Source of the DNA: Desulfobulbaceae bacterium
GTDB lineage: Bacteria > Desulfobacterota > Desulfobulbia > Desulfobulbales > Desulfobulbaceae
DNA length: 9,804 nucleotides
Direction: 5' to 3'
NCBI GenBank assembly: GCA_026986885.1
Contig: JALSNT010000422.1
Span: forward strand, 1-9,804
Positions 6,284-9,804 of this stretch are shown here, one piece after another. The position numbers were made by a program, and so were the translations under genes. Within the stretch, counting starts at the first letter, position 1. Each line of letters begins with the position of its first letter. The notes beneath the pieces are model-generated. The model was not told the origin of the DNA. It did no database searches and saw only the letters and a list, made by a program, of their open reading frames with translations.

Positions 6284-7309
6284 TCACCCCATGGGAAAAT
6301 AGCTTTCCGGCTGTTTCCCAAGACGTTGAACCTGGTCGCCAAGGTCATCAATCTCCCGCTGCCAGTACTCCCGGGTGCCGAAATCAGGCATGACCAGAGA
6401 GGCGCCATCCTCAAGTACCTGGTGGGCGCACCAGGCCATGTAATGGATAAAACGCATGGCGCGCAGGGGTTCGATCAGGCGCAGAGAACGGAGATCAAAA
6501 TCTCGAAAGGTGCGATACCCTTCAAGAAAAAGATCAATTTCCACCAGTGATTCCTCCGGCGGGCCGGGAAGCAGCATCCAGAAATCCTGTACCGGCGGGC
6601 CCATGACCATATCATCAAAATCAATAATATAAAAGGACTCGTCGGGCCGGTAGATCAGGTTGGCGTTATGGCAATCACCATGCAGGCGAATCAACTCCAT
6701 ATCGGCAAACAGGGGCGATGATTGTTCAATAATGGCGGTGGTCAACTCCTGGAAGGAGCCGCGTAATTCCTGGGGAATTTTTCCATGTTCCAGTAAAAAA
6801 TGAATGTGACTGCGCGTTGACTTTTCAGGAATCATGGTCAAACGATCCTGCGCCGTCCCCCCGGCGCCGACTGCATGTACCCTGCCCAGCAGGCGTCCAA
6901 GCTCCAGCCATTGTTCATCCGTATACTCATCAACAATTCTTCCCCATTTTTTAGGAAATACCGAAAAATATACCTTACCAACCCGGCCCAGGGTCGTTCC
7001 GTCAGCAAGGGGAAGAGGAGCAATCACCGGCACCTCCGCCCCTACCAGCTCCAGCAGGTAATCATGTTCATCCTGCAGGGCCTGCCGCGTCCAGCGGCCG
7101 GGCCGATAAAATTTAGCGATCAATCCTTCGCCGTCTTCATCGGCCAGCTCAAAGACCCGGTTGATATAGCTGTTCATAGGGCGGCACAGGTTGCTGACAT
7201 ACATGCCCATCGCCTTTTCAACGGAGGAGAGAACCATATCCGGGGTTAACACGGCAAAGGGGCTGTTATTTTTTTCTCTCTTGTCACTGTTCACAGGCAA
7301 CCTTTTCAT
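6284..7309 (-). CDS. srkA: SrkA/YihE-type stress-response serine/threonine kinase (APH fold)
   Basis: 341 residues against 328 for E. coli SrkA (YihE), which it resembles throughout: PMNSYINRVFEL, the lysine-bearing IAKFYRPGRWT, EVPVIAPLPL, RLHGDCHNANL, VQDFWMLLPG and LIEPLRAMRFIHYMAW. Catalytic residues are Asp212 and Asn217 in the HGDCHNAN loop (His210 first) and the metal ligand Asp230 in IIDFDD. The family phosphorylates serine/threonine in vitro and in E. coli limits stress-induced death by counteracting MazF; the target here is unknown. The first 18 residues (MKRLPVNSDKREKNNSPF) are longer and more polar than in E. coli, and no strong Shine-Dalgarno is seen, so a slightly later start is possible. 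It is last in a leftward xdhC-PIN-srkA series, 45 nt after the PIN gene, and nearly abuts the convergent CMD gene. Confidence 0.92.
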   Translation of the reverse strand: MKRLPVNSDKREKNNSPFAVLTPDMVLSSVEKAMGMYVSNLCRPMNSYINRVFELADEDGEGLIAKFYRPGRWTRQALQDEHDYLLELVGAEVPVIAPLPLADGTTLGRVGKVYFSVFPKKWGRIVDEYTDEQWLELGRLLGRVHAVGAGGTAQDRLTMIPEKSTRSHIHFLLEHGKIPQELRGSFQELTTAIIEQSSPLFADMELIRLHGDCHNANLIYRPDESFYIIDFDDMVMGPPVQDFWMLLPGPPEESLVEIDLFLEGYRTFRDFDLRSLRLIEPLRAMRFIHYMAWCAHQVLEDGASLVMPDFGTREYWQREIDDLGDQVQRLGKQPESYFPMG

Positions 7310-7354
7310 GGCAGGATACTCTTGTATTGACCTGAACTGAACTCAATTGAGGAA

Positions 7355-7855
7355 TCAATTATTTTTCCGGCACAGTTCTTCCCACAGCTGTCGGCCGCAG
7401 GCCCAGACATTTTCACCGTAGCGGGCAAAACTTTTGAGTTCTGCAAGCGATGAGCCACAACGGTTGCGGCTGATTTCTTCCCGGGCATACAGGGCAAGGA
7501 CTATCATCAAGGTGTTGTAATATTCCAACCCGTGCCTGCCGGCAGCCAGCAAAACTTTTTTGTCTTCAGAAAATACGACTGCCCTGCAGATAGCCGCCTG
7601 CTGCACCAGCAGGAAGTCGGTCGATCCATCTCCGGTGTCCAGAATTGCGAGCCCTTCGGGATGACGACCGAATTCATCGATAACCCGATCAATCGTTGCC
7701 GGTGAAAAAACGGAAATAACGCGCTGAAGAAGGTCAAGGTTGTCAAGATAGATGAGAGTGGAGGTGTCGATAACACAGACGAAATTTTCATTTCTCTTCC
7801 CTGAAAAAAAAGGCCGGGCCACCAAATCACAAATCAACCCCACCGGTGCCGCCAT
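7355..7855 (-). CDS. PIN-domain-like protein
   Basis: 166 residues, not recognised as a named family. The pattern fits a PIN nuclease fold: VIDTSTLIYL with Asp30 at the end of strand 1, Glu61 in RVIDEFG, and Asp98 in VVFSEDKKVLLAAG, followed by helices to the C-terminus. PIN domains are metal-dependent RNases, but the usual fourth acidic residue is not obvious and activity is uncertain. The first 25 residues look unrelated to the fold, and the ribosome-binding site is weak. The start lies 2 nt after the xdhC stop, which suggests coupling. No antitoxin-like small gene flanks it, arguing against a VapBC pair. A housekeeping or regulatory nuclease, or a non-catalytic PIN-like protein, is equally possible. 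Confidence 0.6.
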   Translation of the reverse strand: MAAPVGLICDLVARPFFSGKRNENFVCVIDTSTLIYLDNLDLLQRVISVFSPATIDRVIDEFGRHPEGLAILDTGDGSTDFLLVQQAAICRAVVFSEDKKVLLAAGRHGLEYYNTLMIVLALYAREEISRNRCGSSLAELKSFARYGENVWACGRQLWEELCRKNN

Positions 7856-7857
7856 AC

Positions 7858-8604
7858 TCAGACACCACGCTGATATTCAATCAACTGAGCCATAATGGAG
7901 ACAGCTATTTCCGCAGGAGTCCGGGCTCCTATATCCAGGCCGACCGGGGTCACAACCCGAGCCAGTTGTTGCTCGTCAATACCCTCCCGGGTAAGGGTAC
8001 TGAAGAAAGCTGCTTTCTTTTTTTTGCTGCCCAGCAGGCCTATAAAACCCGCGCTTGTCGCAAGAGCCGCGCGCAAGGCCTGCAAATCCACTTCGTGGCT
8101 GTGACCGGCAATAATGAGAAAATCCCGCTTCCCCACGCCCAGACCCGCAAAAGGATCATCATAATTTTCCAACAGAAGAAACCGGCCCTCTGTTTCCCCG
8201 GCCTGTTTCCGATCATCAAGAACCGTTACCTGCCAGCCGCAATCATCTGCAAGACCTGCTAAAACCCGACCCACATGCCCGTAACCAACGACAAACAATC
8301 TATAATCGGCGACCAAAGGTTCCAAAAATACGGAAACCCTGCCACCGCAGGCAAGGCCATCAACTCCATCTTCCGCATAGGTTACCAGTTTTGCCTCGCC
8401 AGAGGTCAGCACCTCCATGGCAAGACGTAACATCTCCTGTTCCAGTCCGCCGCCGCCGATGGTGCCTACAGCAACCACACCGTCGATAACCAGCATCTTG
8501 GTTCCCGGTGTCCGGGGAGAGGAACCTTCAACCTTAATCAAGGTAACCAGCACCCCGGAATCACCCGCAGCGAGCATCTCCATCACTTTTCGATATACAT
8601 TCAT
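7858..8604 (-). CDS. xdhC: XdhC/CoxI-family molybdoenzyme maturation protein
   Basis: 248 residues from the ATG at 8602-8604 (MNVYRKVMEML). A longer frame opens at 8712, but its extra 36 residues look non-coding, cover the divergent promoter region and cross the neighbouring start codon; a GGAA about 9 nt upstream also supports 8604. Domain 1 (residues 15-97) has VTLIKVEGSSPRTPGTKM, GTIGGGGLE (47-55) and ACGG (85-88). Domain 2 is a Rossmann fold starting LFVVGYGHVGRVLA (GxGxxG at 107-112) and ending DIGARTPAEIAVSIMAQLI. XdhC proteins bind molybdenum cofactor and help its sulfuration and insertion into xanthine dehydrogenase-type enzymes. The position often occupied by cysteine in the GGGC motif is Gly53. 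No xanthine dehydrogenase or other Mo-enzyme gene lies in the window, so the client is unknown. Confidence 0.9.
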   Translation of the reverse strand: MNVYRKVMEMLAAGDSGVLVTLIKVEGSSPRTPGTKMLVIDGVVAVGTIGGGGLEQEMLRLAMEVLTSGEAKLVTYAEDGVDGLACGGRVSVFLEPLVADYRLFVVGYGHVGRVLAGLADDCGWQVTVLDDRKQAGETEGRFLLLENYDDPFAGLGVGKRDFLIIAGHSHEVDLQALRAALATSAGFIGLLGSKKKKAAFFSTLTREGIDEQQLARVVTPVGLDIGARTPAEIAVSIMAQLIEYQRGV

Positions 8605-8646
8605 CAACTTTTCCGGCAACACAAAAAAATAGGAATGATAAAAAAA

Positions 8647-8675
8647 TTGCCTCTTGCCGCAAGCTATGCCATAAT
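8647..8675 (+). promoter_or_regulatory. Probable promoter for the Cache receptor gene
   Basis: TTGCCT (8647-8652, four of six -35 bases) and CATAAT (8670-8675, five of six -10 bases) are 17 bp apart, optimal for a housekeeping sigma factor. Transcription would begin near 8682, about 29 nt before the ATG at 8711. It lies in the 106-bp divergent gap with xdhC; no convincing leftward promoter was found there. Confidence 0.45.
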
Positions 8676-8710
8676 TCCCCAATAAAGGCAAACTTGTCCT
8701 CGACCAATCC

Positions 8711-9804
8711 ATGTATAAAAATATCTCCCACTACTTTCTTCAGCTACTCACCATTTCCGTGCTTCTTGCCGTGACCTTGATCGGGTCCATGTGGTTCTGG
8801 GACACCTATGGCGTTTATCGTCGTGACGTAGACAACTTACGTGCGTCTTACATACAGCAGCAACGTCGGGAGCTGAAGCGACAGGTTGAATTTGCACTTG
8901 CCCATATCGCCTATATCCGCTCCCAGGAACGAAAAACAGCTGAAGCCGAAATACGGGAGCAAATTAATATTACCTGGAAACTGGCCGACAGTATCTATCG
9001 ACAGGGGAAAAATACACTCTCCCCGGAACAATTGGCAGCGCTGATAGGAAAACCTCTTGGGGTTATCCGCTCTCCTTACAGTGATTTCTCTTTTATACTG
9101 AACCGGCACGGAATCCAGGAATTCTTCGCATGGCAGGAGAAGACGGCAAACGGAGTCAAAAGCAACAACCATACTATTAAAGATCAATGTATTATTCAGA
9201 AAATTCTGAGACTTGCCTCAAAAGACGGAACCCTGCATGAATATACCTGGACCACAGAGAGTAAGGATAAACAAAGGTCGACGCACTGTGTTGTATTTCG
9301 TTTTTTGCCGGCTCTCGACTGGGTGATCGGCACAGGAATGAGCACTGAGGGAGTTGACCAACTGATACAGAAAAAAGCGCTGTCCTGGCTTGAACACTAT
9401 CGCTGGGGCAGAAAAAAAAATAACTACATCTTTGCGGGTCAATGGGACGGATTGAGCCTGACCAATCCGGCCAAAGGAAAAAACATGCTGGAGGTCACCG
9501 ACACTCACGGGGTTCATATTGTCAAAGAACTGATCCGTCAGGCCAAAAACGGGGGCGGTTTTGTTCAATATGTCATGCCGAGATTCACCGAGGTCAAACC
9601 AGCCCCCAAGCTTTCTTACGCCGCGCCGATAAAGCAATGGCAATGGTATGTCGGTACCGGTGTTTACGTGGATGAAATAGAAGCCATTATTACTGCCCGC
9701 AGACAGCAGCTCAAACAGGAATTCTTTCATCACCTTACCCAGATCGGGATACTTCTGCTGCTGCTCTCCACTGTTTGCGTGGCCATGGTATTGATTGTTG
9801 GCCG
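8711..9804 (+). CDS. Cache-domain membrane receptor, N-terminal part (runs off right edge)
   Basis: The frame is open from the ATG at 8711 to the window end: 364 codons plus two bases. A membrane helix (about 9-30) is followed by an extracytoplasmic region (about 35-335) and a second helix beginning near 345 (IGILLLLLSTVCVAMVLIVG). The sensor looks like a tandem Cache unit: the first half ends DWVIGTGMSTEGVD and the second QWYVGTGVYVDEIE, the characteristic closing strand of sCache_2. The second half also has GQWDGLSLTNPAKGKNM and GGGFVQYVMPR, typical of that family. Cache domains bind small ligands such as carboxylates or amino acids outside the cell. The output could be histidine kinase, diguanylate cyclase or chemoreceptor and lies beyond the window. 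No Shine-Dalgarno is evident at the ATG. An A9 run at 9412-9420 is noted separately. Confidence 0.88.
   Translation, partial: MYKNISHYFLQLLTISVLLAVTLIGSMWFWDTYGVYRRDVDNLRASYIQQQRRELKRQVEFALAHIAYIRSQERKTAEAEIREQINITWKLADSIYRQGKNTLSPEQLAALIGKPLGVIRSPYSDFSFILNRHGIQEFFAWQEKTANGVKSNNHTIKDQCIIQKILRLASKDGTLHEYTWTTESKDKQRSTHCVVFRFLPALDWVIGTGMSTEGVDQLIQKKALSWLEHYRWGRKKNNYIFAGQWDGLSLTNPAKGKNMLEVTDTHGVHIVKELIRQAKNGGGFVQYVMPRFTEVKPAPKLSYAAPIKQWQWYVGTGVYVDEIEAIITARRQQLKQEFFHHLTQIGILLLLLSTVCVAMVLIVG

Noticed and set aside
6292..6320. Inverted repeat TGGGAAA / TTTCCCA near the end of srkA, considered as a terminator
   Set aside because: Seven A/T-rich pairs around a 15-base loop, located within srkA coding sequence and not followed by a T-run on either strand.
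7331..7351. Short palindrome CTCAATTGAG with CCTGAACTGAA next to it, resembling the ends of the 171-bp element
   Set aside because: Similarity to the element ends is limited to short A/T-rich words and no second arm or internal hairpin is present; probably chance in the PIN-srkA gap.
7507..7830. Alternative minus-strand frame beginning MIWWPGLFFQG inside the PIN-like gene
   Set aside because: The overlapping frame (7355-7855) has the PIN-like Asp/Glu/Asp pattern and starts right after xdhC; the alternative shows no recognisable domain.
8605..8712. 36-residue N-terminal extension of XdhC starting at 8712
   Set aside because: The extension has no family resemblance, covers the divergent intergenic promoter and overlaps the start codon of the Cache receptor; family homology begins at MNVYRKVMEML.

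Overview
The window reads as ordinary bacterial chromosome of moderate G+C. Gene order and protein style (a PhnD/TtrS-like periplasmic sensor kinase, REC-HDOD and REC-HD proteins, a Cache-domain receptor, an XdhC-family protein) suggest an anaerobic Desulfobacterota bacterium, perhaps near Desulfobulbales. That placement is inferred from protein flavour only; no rRNA or marker gene is present.

Layout. At the left edge is the 5' end of a leftward sixA-like phosphohistidine phosphatase gene (1-107). A 158-bp divergent intergenic region follows, holding a spaced inverted repeat and a likely rightward promoter. Next comes a tightly packed rightward block of four genes: a membrane histidine kinase with a periplasmic PhnD-like domain plus PAS (266-2686), a REC-HDOD response regulator (2683-3915), a REC protein with a decayed HD-GYP-like domain (3905-5143), and a DEDDy 3'-5' exonuclease of the RNase D type (5144-5776). 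The junctions are an ATGA overlap, an 11-nt overlap and 0 nt, so the four are very probably co-transcribed and translationally coupled. The block ends in a 171-bp palindromic element (5767-5937) with perfect 16-bp terminal inverted repeats; its left end supplies the exonuclease stop codon.

A small Cys-less carboxymuconolactone-decarboxylase-family gene (5963-6277) follows, convergent with a leftward three-gene group read as xdhC (8604-7858), a PIN-domain-like protein (7855-7355) and srkA/yihE-type kinase (7309-6284). Divergent from xdhC, a Cache-domain membrane receptor starts at 8711 and runs off the right edge; its output domain is not visible.

Working model (inference). The sensor kinase detects a periplasmic ligand and passes phosphate to two separate receiver proteins, neither of which has a DNA-binding domain. 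One has an HDOD output and the other an HD-GYP fold stripped of its metal-binding signature, so the output is more likely protein-protein or RNA-level than transcriptional. The coupled exonuclease is the unexpected member.
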